From Betaproteobacteria bacterium UBA2293 (GTDB taxonomy: Bacteria; Pseudomonadota; Gammaproteobacteria; Burkholderiales; Rhodocyclaceae): a stretch of DNA of 23,092 bases. The notes below the pieces were generated by a model. It had not been told where the DNA came from, made no database searches, and saw nothing but the letters and a program-made list of their open reading frames with translations. Made by a program: the position numbers and the translations under genes. Where the stretch lies: NCBI GenBank assembly GCA_002345845.1, contig DDWF01000014.1, positions 1 to 23,092 on the forward strand. The letters are read 5' to 3'. Shown in pieces: positions 7,849 to 15,830 of the stretch. Position 1 is the first letter of the stretch. Each line of letters begins with the position of its first letter.

Positions 7849-9334
7849 TCAGCAGGATGGCCCAGGCCGCCACCGCGTAATCCGAGCGCAACGGCGGCTC
7901 CTTTGGCGCACGCGGGTCGCGCAGTTCCGCTGGAAATGGCCGCGGCGGCACCGGGATGATCTGCCGTTGGGCCGGATCCTTCGGCACGCGCGCCCGGTAC
8001 TCGACGCTGTTCTCCGCCGGACTGTCGCCCCAGGCGCGGCTGGAGGGAAACTGCGGGATGCGGACGAGCAGGATTTCGTCGATGTCCTCGGCCAGTCGGC
8101 GCTCGAAATCGCTCAGATCGCGTCCGGCCTCGCCGCGCACCAGGCGCAGCAGGTCGGCCCCGGCCTCGGCGAAGGCCACCGCCGGATAGAGACGGGTCCG
8201 ATCCTCGGTCAGGTAGTCAAACATCGCCTTGCCCTTGGCCAGGCTGCGGTCGCGCAGGGCCAGCAGCGGCAGACCGGCAATTGCCGTCAGCCAGCTTTCA
8301 CCACCGCGCGCCGGCACCTGCCAGCCGAGCGTCCGTGCCGTCGTCACGCTGATGCCGGTGCAATTGGCCCGCGCATGGTGATAGGCGAACTGATGCCGGT
8401 AGAACTGGTTGTACACCCGGCCGAAAGCCGCCTGCAGATGCACGGCCGCCTCCGGCCGGCGCAGCGTCGCCACCAGCAGCCACGATGGTCGATACCAGGC
8501 CTGGCCGCTGTTGAGGTCACCGAGGTAGTTGTCGAGCGGCACCGGCGCCGCCAGGATGCCCTTTTCACTCTCCGCATCGAGCGAGTAGAAGTTATTTACC
8601 AGCCAGTCGTCGATGGCGCCAGCCTCACCGACGCGCCCGGTCATCAGCGCGAAATGTCCACTGTGCGCCTCGTCATCGTCGCCCTGAGCGCCGTTGAGCA
8701 TCAGCCCGAGCAGTGGCTGGCCGGGCTGAACGCCGGTGCTGTCCGAGCGCCGCCAGACCGATACCACCGAAAACGGCTCCCGCGCCCCACCCTGCGGCCG
8801 CGCCCGCAGCCAGTCGCGCAATGCCGCCGCTGTGGCGACCAGCGCTAGTGTGGGAGCCTGCTTCGGCAGGGCAAAGGATTCCGGCCAGAAAGTCCGGGCA
8901 ACGTAGGCGCCGTCATCCTTCCGGCCGCGCAGTTTCAGCGGCTGGCCATGGAAAAAGGCAAGGCTGCTGGCATCGAACCACGAACGGTTGAGCGGCAGCC
9001 GCGGCGCCAGACGCAGTTTCAGCGCCCCCTCGGCAGCACACAATTGGCGGCCGTCCGCAGACAGGGCGACATGGCGTAACACCTCCGGCGCCCCCAGCCA
9101 GACCAGCGGCGGATAGCCAGGATCGGCACCGATCGTCGCCTGCCCCCGCCAGGCGGTGAGATCGGCCGCCAGCGACAATTCCGGTGCGTAGCCGGCAAGC
9201 GGCATGCCCGGCGCCGGCACGGCAATGGTTTCGTCGCGGAAGTACCAGAGCGCCTGCGGCAGGCTGTCTCCATCGGCACAGCGGCCGCTGGTGACGACAA
9301 AATGGGCGGCGGGAAACAATCCGTAGGCAGACAT
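7823..9334 (-). CDS. Uncharacterised tail-anchored protein with papain-like His and Cys motifs
   Basis: I do not recognise this 503-aa protein. It has no signal peptide. A strongly hydrophobic C-terminus (about 487-503, AVAAWAILLIVTLLLIL) ends the protein and should anchor it in the inner membrane. Residues 1-200 look like a soluble domain rich in Trp and Pro. SGHFALMTG (His227) and, about 100 residues later, ARANCTGISVTTARTLGW (Cys325) resemble the His-then-Cys order of circularly permuted papain-like (NlpC/P60, DUF4105-like) folds; that is inference. Start choice: the frame stays open to 9655, but that extension overlaps the HDOD gene and is Arg-rich antisense-type sequence, so the ATG at 9334, 29 bases after the HDOD stop, is preferred. 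It lies directly upstream of yejB. Confidence 0.72.
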   Translation of the reverse strand: MSAYGLFPAAHFVVTSGRCADGDSLPQALWYFRDETIAVPAPGMPLAGYAPELSLAADLTAWRGQATIGADPGYPPLVWLGAPEVLRHVALSADGRQLCAAEGALKLRLAPRLPLNRSWFDASSLAFFHGQPLKLRGRKDDGAYVARTFWPESFALPKQAPTLALVATAAALRDWLRARPQGGAREPFSVVSVWRRSDSTGVQPGQPLLGLMLNGAQGDDDEAHSGHFALMTGRVGEAGAIDDWLVNNFYSLDAESEKGILAAPVPLDNYLGDLNSGQAWYRPSWLLVATLRRPEAAVHLQAAFGRVYNQFYRHQFAYHHARANCTGISVTTARTLGWQVPARGGESWLTAIAGLPLLALRDRSLAKGKAMFDYLTEDRTRLYPAVAFAEAGADLLRLVRGEAGRDLSDFERRLAEDIDEILLVRIPQFPSSRAWGDSPAENSVEYRARVPKDPAQRQIIPVPPRPFPAELRDPRAPKEPPLRSDYAVAAWAILLIVTLLLIL

Positions 9335-9363
9335 GCCGGCATTCTGCCCGAAAGCGCCGCCGC

Positions 9364-10695
9364 TCAGGCGCTCAGACGCACCGCCTCCTCGGCCCAGGCG
9401 ATTGATTCGAGCGCGGCTGCCTCGACGTCTTCCAGGGGATAGCCAAACTGGCCGGCGAGACGGGCAACGTTGGCGGCATGCCCCTTTTCGACGGCGATGG
9501 CGAGCAGCAGGTAGCGGCCGAGCGGACCGCTGCTGCTCAACAGGACTTCTTTCATTGCCGGTGACAGATGGATGCGTTCGAGCACACGGGCCATCGACAC
9601 GCCAAGCAGACAGTCGAGCAGCGACAGCAGACCGAGCAGGAACAATTCGTCGCATTCGCGCTTGTCCTGCCGCCCCTGGCCGAGCACTTCAAGGAAGCGA
9701 CCGCGGGCCAGAGCCATTTCCAGCAACAATACGTCGCGTGGCGTGCCGGCGCCGGCCGTGAACATGCCGATGGACAGCCAGCGATAAAGCTGCTCGCGAC
9801 CGAGAACCATGATCGCCTGATCAATGCCGGTCACCGTCTGGTTCCGTCCGAGCAGCGGCGAATTGGCCATGGCCACGACCTTGACGACGACGCCCGGATC
9901 GCGCTTGGCCACCTCGGCGATGTCCGCCAGATCGCCATCCTGACGCAACTGGTTGAGCATTTCGATGAGCACCAGGCGGCTCTGGGCGATTTCGCCGGCT
10001 GGCTGTTCTTCATCCTCGCCGGTGGTGAACGGACCGATGCAGTAAGAAGCACCATGTGCCAGGCAATAGCGATGCTCCGGCCAACGCGTCACGTTTTCGG
10101 CAATTACCTGGAGTTGCGGATTGATGGCGCGCAGCGCGGCGATGGCTTTCTCGAAACTGGCCAGCGTGTAGGCGGCAAAATCGACGAGCAAAAAATCGGC
10201 GACACCGCCGATCAGTTCCCGCACGTCGCCAATGGCAGCGCCCGGCAGAGCGACACGGGCGCCGGCCGCGTGTATCGCCGCTGCCGTCTCGCGCCAGTTG
10301 GCCAGTGCCTCGTCGGCACCTGGCAGTTGCAACAGGAAAACCGTGTTCGGCCCGATCAGCGGGCGGTAATCAGCTGCCAACCAGTCAGCGGCAGCAATGG
10401 GCACGAGGGCGATGCGCCGCTCAGCCAGGGCGGCCACATTGGCCGCCGACAGCAATGCGTGCGTTGCCCGTGCATTGGCCTCGCGACCACCATCTGGCAG
10501 GCGCGCCGAAAGCCGGTAGCCGGCGATGCGGGTACGGGCATCGATGATTTCGTCACGCTGGACGACCGCCGCCGGAACCTGTGGTGGCGGCGCAACGATG
10601 ACAGCAGCGGGTGGTGGTGGCGTGCGACCGAAAGGGTCGTCGGTGGCCTGGCTTGCCCCCTGGCCAGCGAATATTTTCTTGATGAAACCGAACAT
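9364..10695 (-). CDS. HDOD-domain signalling protein with degenerate EAL domain
   Basis: This 443-aa cytosolic protein has a short N-terminal stretch (MFGFIKKIFAG), a Pro/Ala-rich linker (about 22-45), an EAL-like region (about 48-238) and a C-terminal HDOD domain (about 243-440). The EAL part keeps the fold landmarks (RIAGYRL, FLLVDFAAYT, VIAENV, CIGPF) but lacks the catalytic EAL glutamate and metal-ligand pattern, so it probably does not hydrolyse c-di-GMP. The HDOD part has LNQLRQDGDLADIAEVAKRDPGVVVKVVAMANSP, the classic start. This is the YuxH-like EAL-HDOD architecture, usually a regulatory scaffold. It is first in the gene string that continues into the 503-aa protein and yejBEF. Confidence 0.85.
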   Translation of the reverse strand: MFGFIKKIFAGQGASQATDDPFGRTPPPPAAVIVAPPPQVPAAVVQRDEIIDARTRIAGYRLSARLPDGGREANARATHALLSAANVAALAERRIALVPIAAADWLAADYRPLIGPNTVFLLQLPGADEALANWRETAAAIHAAGARVALPGAAIGDVRELIGGVADFLLVDFAAYTLASFEKAIAALRAINPQLQVIAENVTRWPEHRYCLAHGASYCIGPFTTGEDEEQPAGEIAQSRLVLIEMLNQLRQDGDLADIAEVAKRDPGVVVKVVAMANSPLLGRNQTVTGIDQAIMVLGREQLYRWLSIGMFTAGAGTPRDVLLLEMALARGRFLEVLGQGRQDKRECDELFLLGLLSLLDCLLGVSMARVLERIHLSPAMKEVLLSSSGPLGRYLLLAIAVEKGHAANVARLAGQFGYPLEDVEAAALESIAWAEEAVRLSA

Positions 10696-10745
10696 GGCGG
10701 ATCTCTGTTGTTAACACCCGGCTCGTCGCTGGCCGGTAGCCGGGC

Positions 10746-10751
10746 ATTGTA
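10746..10751 (-). promoter_or_regulatory. Candidate -10 of the HDOD-yej gene string
   Basis: TACAAT on the minus strand lies 50 bases before the HDOD start. A -35 is not convincing. The 191-base gap at 10696-10886 otherwise holds only the permease terminator. Confidence 0.25.
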
Positions 10752-10790
10752 ACGCGGCCGCTCAGGCAATATCAGTTTTGCCAAATACCG

Positions 10791-10830
10791 GAAAAAGCAA
10801 AAAAAACGGGGACCAAATGGCCCCCGAAAA
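10791..10830 (-). terminator. Intrinsic terminator of the acyl-CoA/permease operon
   Basis: Read on the minus strand, CGGGGGCC-ATTT-GGTCCCCG (10826-10807) forms an 8-bp stem with one mismatch and a 4-base loop, followed by a run of eight T and further T-rich sequence. It lies 60 bases beyond the permease stop and ends the operon before the HDOD gene promoter region. Confidence 0.82.
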
Positions 10831-10886
10831 AGGAACGAGACAACGGTTTGCTGTTCTCCGAGGTCTCCTCCGCAGAGTTCTTTCGC

Positions 10887-12302
10887 CTACTTGTGCGCCA
10901 CCCCGTGGCTGTCACCGGCCTCGATGTCGGCCGTGTTGTCGCTGAGGATGGAAAGGTCTTCCTTGGCGCGCTGGGCGGCGTTCGGGCGCTCGATCAGCCA
11001 GTACAGCACGAGGCCGATGACCACGGCGTAGACCGTCGCCTTCGGGTCGGGCATCGCCAGGGTCACCGCAACGATGCCGGCAACGCCGCGTTCGGTCGAG
11101 TTCTTCAACTCTTCCATGCCGACCATGATGCAGATGTAGGCCGTCAGCACCAGGGTCAGCGACAGGGCAATCGGCAGCACCGGCTTGAAGATGGAGACCA
11201 GCGGCAGGATGAAGATGGCGATCATGCCGGTGATCCAGAAGGTGCCGCCGCCGGAATAGATGGAATCCATCGCCTTGCGGCCCAGGGCATAACGCTCGGC
11301 CACCGTCGCGTGGGCAGCCGTCCACAGCGGACCAGCCAGTCCCGGCCAGGGGGCGAACAGGGCATGCAGGCCGTTGCGGATGGCTGTCACCAGGTGCACG
11401 CGGGTAACGTCGAGTTCGATCTTCTCATCCTCACGCAGGTGATCGACACGGCGGCACAGCGTGAAGCCGACCAGGATGTCACCGAAGGCGATGACATAGG
11501 CGATGATTGCCGTCGGAATGGCGAGCAGGAACATGTCCAGGCTCGGCATGCCGGCGCTGAAGATCAGGTACTCGGCGAGCAGATCGAAATCCGGCTGGGT
11601 GATGCCCCACTGAACGTCCGGCCAGGCATATTCACCGATGATCCAGCCGACCAGCATGGCCAGCACCAGACCCGGAATCATGCCGAAGTTGGAGATCAGC
11701 TTGGCAAACTTGCTGGTCTCGACGACGTGCTTGAAGGACAGCGAGAACAGGATGTAGGCGGAGACGATGGAGCCAATCAGCAGCGACACCGGGGTCGCGT
11801 CGATACGGCCGCCGGCCTTCAGTTCGCCCATCATGGCAGCGATACCGGCGCCGATGATGATGCCCGATTTCAGCGAGTTGGGAATCACCGTCACCAGCTT
11901 GTTGCCCAGCCCGGTCAGACCGAGGATGAGGAAGATGATGAAGACCTCGACCTGCAGCGCGAACATCGCCTTGACCGCTTCCGGCCCGGGCTCGAAGCCC
12001 TGCAGGTAAAGCAGGACGACAGGAATGGCCGGGGTGATCCACCCTGGCACCAGCGGCACGCCGAGCAGGGCCGGCAGCATGTAGCCGATGCCGGCGATGA
12101 CGCAGGCGGCGAGCGCCGCTTCATAGGGCATGCCGAGATATTTCTGCAGCAGCGGAATCATCGCCAGGCCGACGACGAACATGATCAGGCCCTGGATCAT
12201 CTCCGGGTATTCCCAGCGATAGTGAATGAACGGCAGCCGGATGCGGAACGGCCCGACCGGCCAGCACGGGTGCTCAGCCCCGTGTTCTCTTTGCATTGCC
12301 AT
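10887..12302 (-). CDS. Multi-pass permease, NCS2/xanthine-uracil-permease-like
   Basis: This 471-aa integral membrane protein has about a dozen hydrophobic segments from residue 36 onward (MIQGLIMFVVGLAMIPLL, AALAACVIAGIGYMLPALLG, and so on) and a hydrophilic C-terminal tail of ~25 residues. Motifs such as VIPNSLKSGIIIGAGIAAM and AFGDILVGFTLCRR recall the NCS2/AzgA nucleobase permease superfamily, but the match is distant and I cannot assign a substrate. It is last in the operon with an acyl-CoA ligase, an acyl-CoA dehydrogenase and ETF-QO, so uptake of the organic acid degraded by that operon is a reasonable inference. An AGAGGGG ribosome site precedes the ATG; a second ATG two codons later is equally possible. 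Confidence 0.6.
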   Translation of the reverse strand: MAMQREHGAEHPCWPVGPFRIRLPFIHYRWEYPEMIQGLIMFVVGLAMIPLLQKYLGMPYEAALAACVIAGIGYMLPALLGVPLVPGWITPAIPVVLLYLQGFEPGPEAVKAMFALQVEVFIIFLILGLTGLGNKLVTVIPNSLKSGIIIGAGIAAMMGELKAGGRIDATPVSLLIGSIVSAYILFSLSFKHVVETSKFAKLISNFGMIPGLVLAMLVGWIIGEYAWPDVQWGITQPDFDLLAEYLIFSAGMPSLDMFLLAIPTAIIAYVIAFGDILVGFTLCRRVDHLREDEKIELDVTRVHLVTAIRNGLHALFAPWPGLAGPLWTAAHATVAERYALGRKAMDSIYSGGGTFWITGMIAIFILPLVSIFKPVLPIALSLTLVLTAYICIMVGMEELKNSTERGVAGIVAVTLAMPDPKATVYAVVIGLVLYWLIERPNAAQRAKEDLSILSDNTADIEAGDSHGVAHK

Positions 12303-12338
12303 GTGAAACCCCTCTTCTCTGTTGTTGATTCGTTGTCA

Positions 12339-13982
12339 TTACATGTTTGGATAATTCGGCCCGCCACCACCTTCGGGCACCGACCAGACGATGTTCTGGC
12401 CCGGATCCTTGATGTCGCAGGTCTTGCAGTGCAGGCAGTTCTGGGCGTTGATCTGCAGGCGCGGCTGGCCTTCGTCCTCGCCGAGGATTTCGTACACGCC
12501 GGCCGGGCAGTAACGCGTCTCCGGCGCGCCGTACTTGGCGTAATTGAGCGAAATCGGCACCGACTCGTCCTTCAGCCGCAGGTGGCACTGCTGGTTTTCC
12601 TCGTGGTTGGTCGCCGAGAGGAAGACCGAGGACAGCCGGTCGAAGGTGAGCACGCCGTCCGGCTTGGGATAGGCGATCTTCGGATAGGCCATCTTGTCGC
12701 CGAGCTGGCTGTGGTCGTCGTGATGACCCATGGTCCACGGCGCCTTGCCACGGAAGATGAAGGTATCGAGCGCGCCGTAGGCCAGGCCGCCGAACAGCCC
12801 CCAGCGGAAGGCCGGGCGAATGTTGCGCACGCGGTGAAGTTCGTCGTGCAGCCAGCTGTCCCTGACCCGCTCGCCGTAGCCGCTGGCCTCGACGCCGAAG
12901 TTATCCTCAGAGAGCAGGGCAAAGATGCTGTCAGCAGCGAGGATGCCGGACTTCATCGCCATGTGCGTGCCCTTGATCTTCGGCACGTTGAGGAAGCCGG
13001 CCGTATCGCCGAGCAGCAGGCCACCAGGGAAACTCAACCGCGGCAGCGACTGCAGGCCGCCTTCCGACAGGGCGCGGGCGCCGTAGGAGATGCGCCGGCC
13101 GCCTGCGAAGAAGCCGCGGATCGCCGGGTGCGTCTTGTAGCGCTGGAATTCCTCGTAGGGCGACAGCCAGGGATTCTGGTAATCAAGACCGACGACAAAG
13201 CCGACGGCGACCAGGTTGTCTTCCAGGTGATAAAGGAAGGAACCGCCATAGGTATCGCTGGCCAGAGGCCAGCCGACCGAATGCACGATCAGCCCCGGCT
13301 GATGCTTCGCCGGGTCGATTTCCCAAAGCTCCTTGATGCCGATGCCGTAGGTCTGCGGATCGGCGCCGTCGCGCAGCTTGTATTTGGCGAACAGTTCGCG
13401 GGTCAGCGAACCGCGGCAGCCCTCGGCGAAGAGGGTCTGCTTGGCCAGCAGTTCCATGCCCGGCTGGAAATTGTGGCCGGGCTGGCCGTCCTTGCCGATG
13501 CCGAGATCGCCGGTGGCGACACCCTTGACCGAACCATCCTCGTGATAGAGCACTTCGGCAGCGGCGAAGCCGGGGTAGATCTCGACGCCCAGGGATTCCG
13601 CCTGCTCGCCCAGCCAGCGGCAGAAGTTGCCCAGGCTGACGATGTAGTTGCCGTGATTGGCCATCTGCGGCGGCGTCGGCAGCTTGAACGAGCCGCCTTC
13701 GGTGAGGAACAGGAAACGGTCTTCGGCCGCCGGCGTGTTCAGCGGTGCACCGCGTTCCCGCCAGTCGGGGAACAGTTCGGCCAGCGCCCGGGTTTCGATG
13801 ACCGCCCCGGAGAGGATATGGGCGCCGATTTCCGAGCCCTTCTCCAGCAGGCAGACAGAAACCTCCCGGCCGGCCTGGGCCGCCAGTTGCTTGACGCGGA
13901 TCGCCGCCGACAGGCCGGCCGGCCCGCCACCGACGACGACGACGTCGTAATCCATCGCATCGCGATCGTTGCGCATGCTCAT
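12339..13982 (-). CDS. Electron transfer flavoprotein-ubiquinone oxidoreductase (ETF-QO)
   Basis: This 547-aa membrane-associated flavoprotein passes electrons from reduced ETF to ubiquinone, linking acyl-CoA dehydrogenases to respiration. It has the FAD-binding VVVVGGGPAGLSAA near the N-terminus (GGGPAG at 18-23), the GDTAGFLNVPKIKGTH motif of the family, and a C-terminal [4Fe-4S] ferredoxin-like domain with Cys492, Cys516, Cys519 and Cys522 (CPAGVYE, CLHCKTCDIKDPGQNI). Length fits the family. The gene begins 4 bases after the dehydrogenase stop; AAGG lies 2 bases before the ATG at 13982 but 8 bases before an in-frame ATG at 13976, which may be the true start. ETF subunit genes are not in the window. 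Confidence 0.95.
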   Translation of the reverse strand: MSMRNDRDAMDYDVVVVGGGPAGLSAAIRVKQLAAQAGREVSVCLLEKGSEIGAHILSGAVIETRALAELFPDWRERGAPLNTPAAEDRFLFLTEGGSFKLPTPPQMANHGNYIVSLGNFCRWLGEQAESLGVEIYPGFAAAEVLYHEDGSVKGVATGDLGIGKDGQPGHNFQPGMELLAKQTLFAEGCRGSLTRELFAKYKLRDGADPQTYGIGIKELWEIDPAKHQPGLIVHSVGWPLASDTYGGSFLYHLEDNLVAVGFVVGLDYQNPWLSPYEEFQRYKTHPAIRGFFAGGRRISYGARALSEGGLQSLPRLSFPGGLLLGDTAGFLNVPKIKGTHMAMKSGILAADSIFALLSEDNFGVEASGYGERVRDSWLHDELHRVRNIRPAFRWGLFGGLAYGALDTFIFRGKAPWTMGHHDDHSQLGDKMAYPKIAYPKPDGVLTFDRLSSVFLSATNHEENQQCHLRLKDESVPISLNYAKYGAPETRYCPAGVYEILGEDEGQPRLQINAQNCLHCKTCDIKDPGQNIVWSVPEGGGGPNYPNM

Positions 13983-13986
13983 CGCC

Positions 13987-15765
13987 TTAGAACAGGGACT
14001 CGTCGAGGCTCAGGGCCGAGGCGGCACCGCCGGTGACTTCGGCGGCGTAGGCGGCGGCAAACGGCAGCTGGTGGGCGGCGAAGTAGTTGGCCGTCGCCAG
14101 CTTGGCCGTGTAGAAGCCATCGGTGCTGCCCTCGGCGATACGCTGCGCGGCAATCAGTGCCGACTTGCCCATCAGCCAGCCGCCGACGACGATACCGGTC
14201 AGCTTGAGGAAAGGCACGGAACCGGCATGCACGGCCGCCGGCGCAGCTTCGTAGGTTTCGAGAATCCACTCGGCGGCATTGGTCAGCGCCTGGACGCCGA
14301 TCTTCAGATGGGTGGACATGTCGGCGGTTTGCGCATTGCCAGCCAGGGCGGCGACCGTGCCGTCGATCTCGGCCAGCAGCGCCTTCATCGCCGCCCCCGG
14401 CACCTTCTCGCGGGCCAGCTTGCGGCCGACCAGGTCATTGGCCTGGATGGCGGTCGTGCCTTCATAGATCGTGGTGATGCGCGAGTCGCGGTAGTACTGG
14501 GCAGCGCCGGTTTCCTCGACGAAGCCGACACCACCGAAAACCTGCAGCGCGGTGGACGACAGTTCGACGCCCTGCTCAGTGCTCCAGCCCTTGACCACCG
14601 GCGTCAGCAGGTCGATGCGCGCCTGGGCGGCGGCATCGCCGGCATGTGCCTTGTCGATCTGGGCAGCGGCGTAGTAGGCCAGGGTGCGCATGGCTTCCGT
14701 GCGCGACTTGACCTCCATCAGCAGGCGGCGCACATCCGGGTGATGCAGGATGGTCTTCTTGTCATTCGACTTGTCGCCGATGATCTTGCCCTGCACCCGT
14801 TCGCGGGCATACCACAGGGCGTGCTGGTAGGCGCGCTCGGCGATGCCGACGCCTTCCAGACCGACGTTGACGCGGGCGTGGTTCATCATCGTGAACATGT
14901 AGCCGACGCCCTTGTTCTCCTCGCCGATCAGGTAGCCGACGCAATTGTCGTGGTCGCCGTAGGACATGACGGCGGTCGGGCTGCCGTGGATGCCGAGCTT
15001 GTGCTCGATGGACGCGCAGATCAGGTCGTTGCGGGCGCCGAGCGAGCCGTCGTCATTGACCAAGAACTTCGGCACGAGGAACAGCGAAATGCCCTTCAGT
15101 CCCGGCGGCGCGTCCGGCAGGCGGGCGAGCACCAGGTGGATGATGTTCTCGGCGCAGTCGTTCTCGCCCCAGGTGATGAAGATCTTGGTGCCGGTGATGC
15201 GGAAACTGCCGTCGGCGGCGCGCGTCGCCTTGCTGCTGATGGCGGCGAGATCGGAGCCGGCATTCGGCTCGGTCAGGTTCATGGTGCCGGTCCACGTGCC
15301 TTCGACCATCTTCGGCAGGTACTTCTGCTTCAGTTCGTCAGAGGCGTGATGGGCGATGGCTTCAATGGCGCCACCGGTGAGCATCGGGCACAGGGCGAAG
15401 GCCATGTTGGCCGACTTCCACATTTCGTTGACCGCCATGGTGACGGCCGCCGGCAAGCCCTGGCCGCCGAATTCCGGCGCGAAGGGCATGGCGTTCCAGC
15501 CGGTTTCGCAGAACAGCTGGTAGGCGTCCTTGAAGCCGGGTGCCGTGGTGACCACGCCGGCTTCGCATTTCGAGCCGACGGTGTCGCCACCGCGGTTGAT
15601 CGGGTCGAGCACGCCGGAGGCGAACTTGGCGGCCTCCTCAAGAATGGATTCGACGAGTTCGACGGAACAATCCTCGTTGCCCGGCAGGGCGCAGATGTCT
15701 TCGAGACCGGCGATTTCATTGAGGACGAACTGCATGTCGCGCAGCGGGGCGGTGTAATTGCTCAT
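13987..15765 (-). CDS. Acyl-CoA dehydrogenase, DmdC-like subfamily
   Basis: This 592-aa FAD enzyme oxidises an acyl-CoA to the 2-enoyl-CoA and reduces ETF. It is longer than ordinary ~380-aa dehydrogenases and has the extra N-terminal part and C-terminal domain of the DmdC (3-methylmercaptopropionyl-CoA dehydrogenase) and related long-chain-length group. Motifs: MNLTEPNAGSDL (162-173), ITGTKIFITWGEND, QVFGGVGFVEETG and RITTIYEGTTAIQANDL, where Glu435 is the likely catalytic base. AAGGAA stands 6 bases before the ATG. It lies between an acyl-CoA ligase and ETF-QO, a functional series. The real substrate could be a methylthio-acid or an ordinary short or medium fatty acid; the sequence does not decide. 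Confidence 0.92.
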   Translation of the reverse strand: MSNYTAPLRDMQFVLNEIAGLEDICALPGNEDCSVELVESILEEAAKFASGVLDPINRGGDTVGSKCEAGVVTTAPGFKDAYQLFCETGWNAMPFAPEFGGQGLPAAVTMAVNEMWKSANMAFALCPMLTGGAIEAIAHHASDELKQKYLPKMVEGTWTGTMNLTEPNAGSDLAAISSKATRAADGSFRITGTKIFITWGENDCAENIIHLVLARLPDAPPGLKGISLFLVPKFLVNDDGSLGARNDLICASIEHKLGIHGSPTAVMSYGDHDNCVGYLIGEENKGVGYMFTMMNHARVNVGLEGVGIAERAYQHALWYARERVQGKIIGDKSNDKKTILHHPDVRRLLMEVKSRTEAMRTLAYYAAAQIDKAHAGDAAAQARIDLLTPVVKGWSTEQGVELSSTALQVFGGVGFVEETGAAQYYRDSRITTIYEGTTAIQANDLVGRKLAREKVPGAAMKALLAEIDGTVAALAGNAQTADMSTHLKIGVQALTNAAEWILETYEAAPAAVHAGSVPFLKLTGIVVGGWLMGKSALIAAQRIAEGSTDGFYTAKLATANYFAAHQLPFAAAYAAEVTGGAASALSLDESLF

Positions 15766-15830
15766 GGGAATTCCTTGTCAGACAGACGAACAGACCCGAC
15801 CGGCAGGCAGCCGGCGGGCTGGCGGGTGAT

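Noticed and set aside
9335..9655. A 107-residue N-terminal extension of the tail-anchored protein
   Set aside because: It overlaps the 3' end of the HDOD gene in another frame and is Arg-rich shadow sequence. The ATG at 9334 fits the gene spacing better.
10848..14036. A 1062-codon open frame on the plus strand, antisense to the permease and ETF-QO genes
   Set aside because: Its predicted product is a low-complexity Gln/Asp/His/Arg-rich chain with no domain, and it runs exactly opposite two well-recognised genes. High GC at third positions suppresses antisense stops, which explains it.
15808..15821. Small hairpin CAGCC-GGCG-GGCTG between ligase and dehydrogenase genes
   Set aside because: Short GC-rich stem in GC-rich DNA with no T run; expected by chance.
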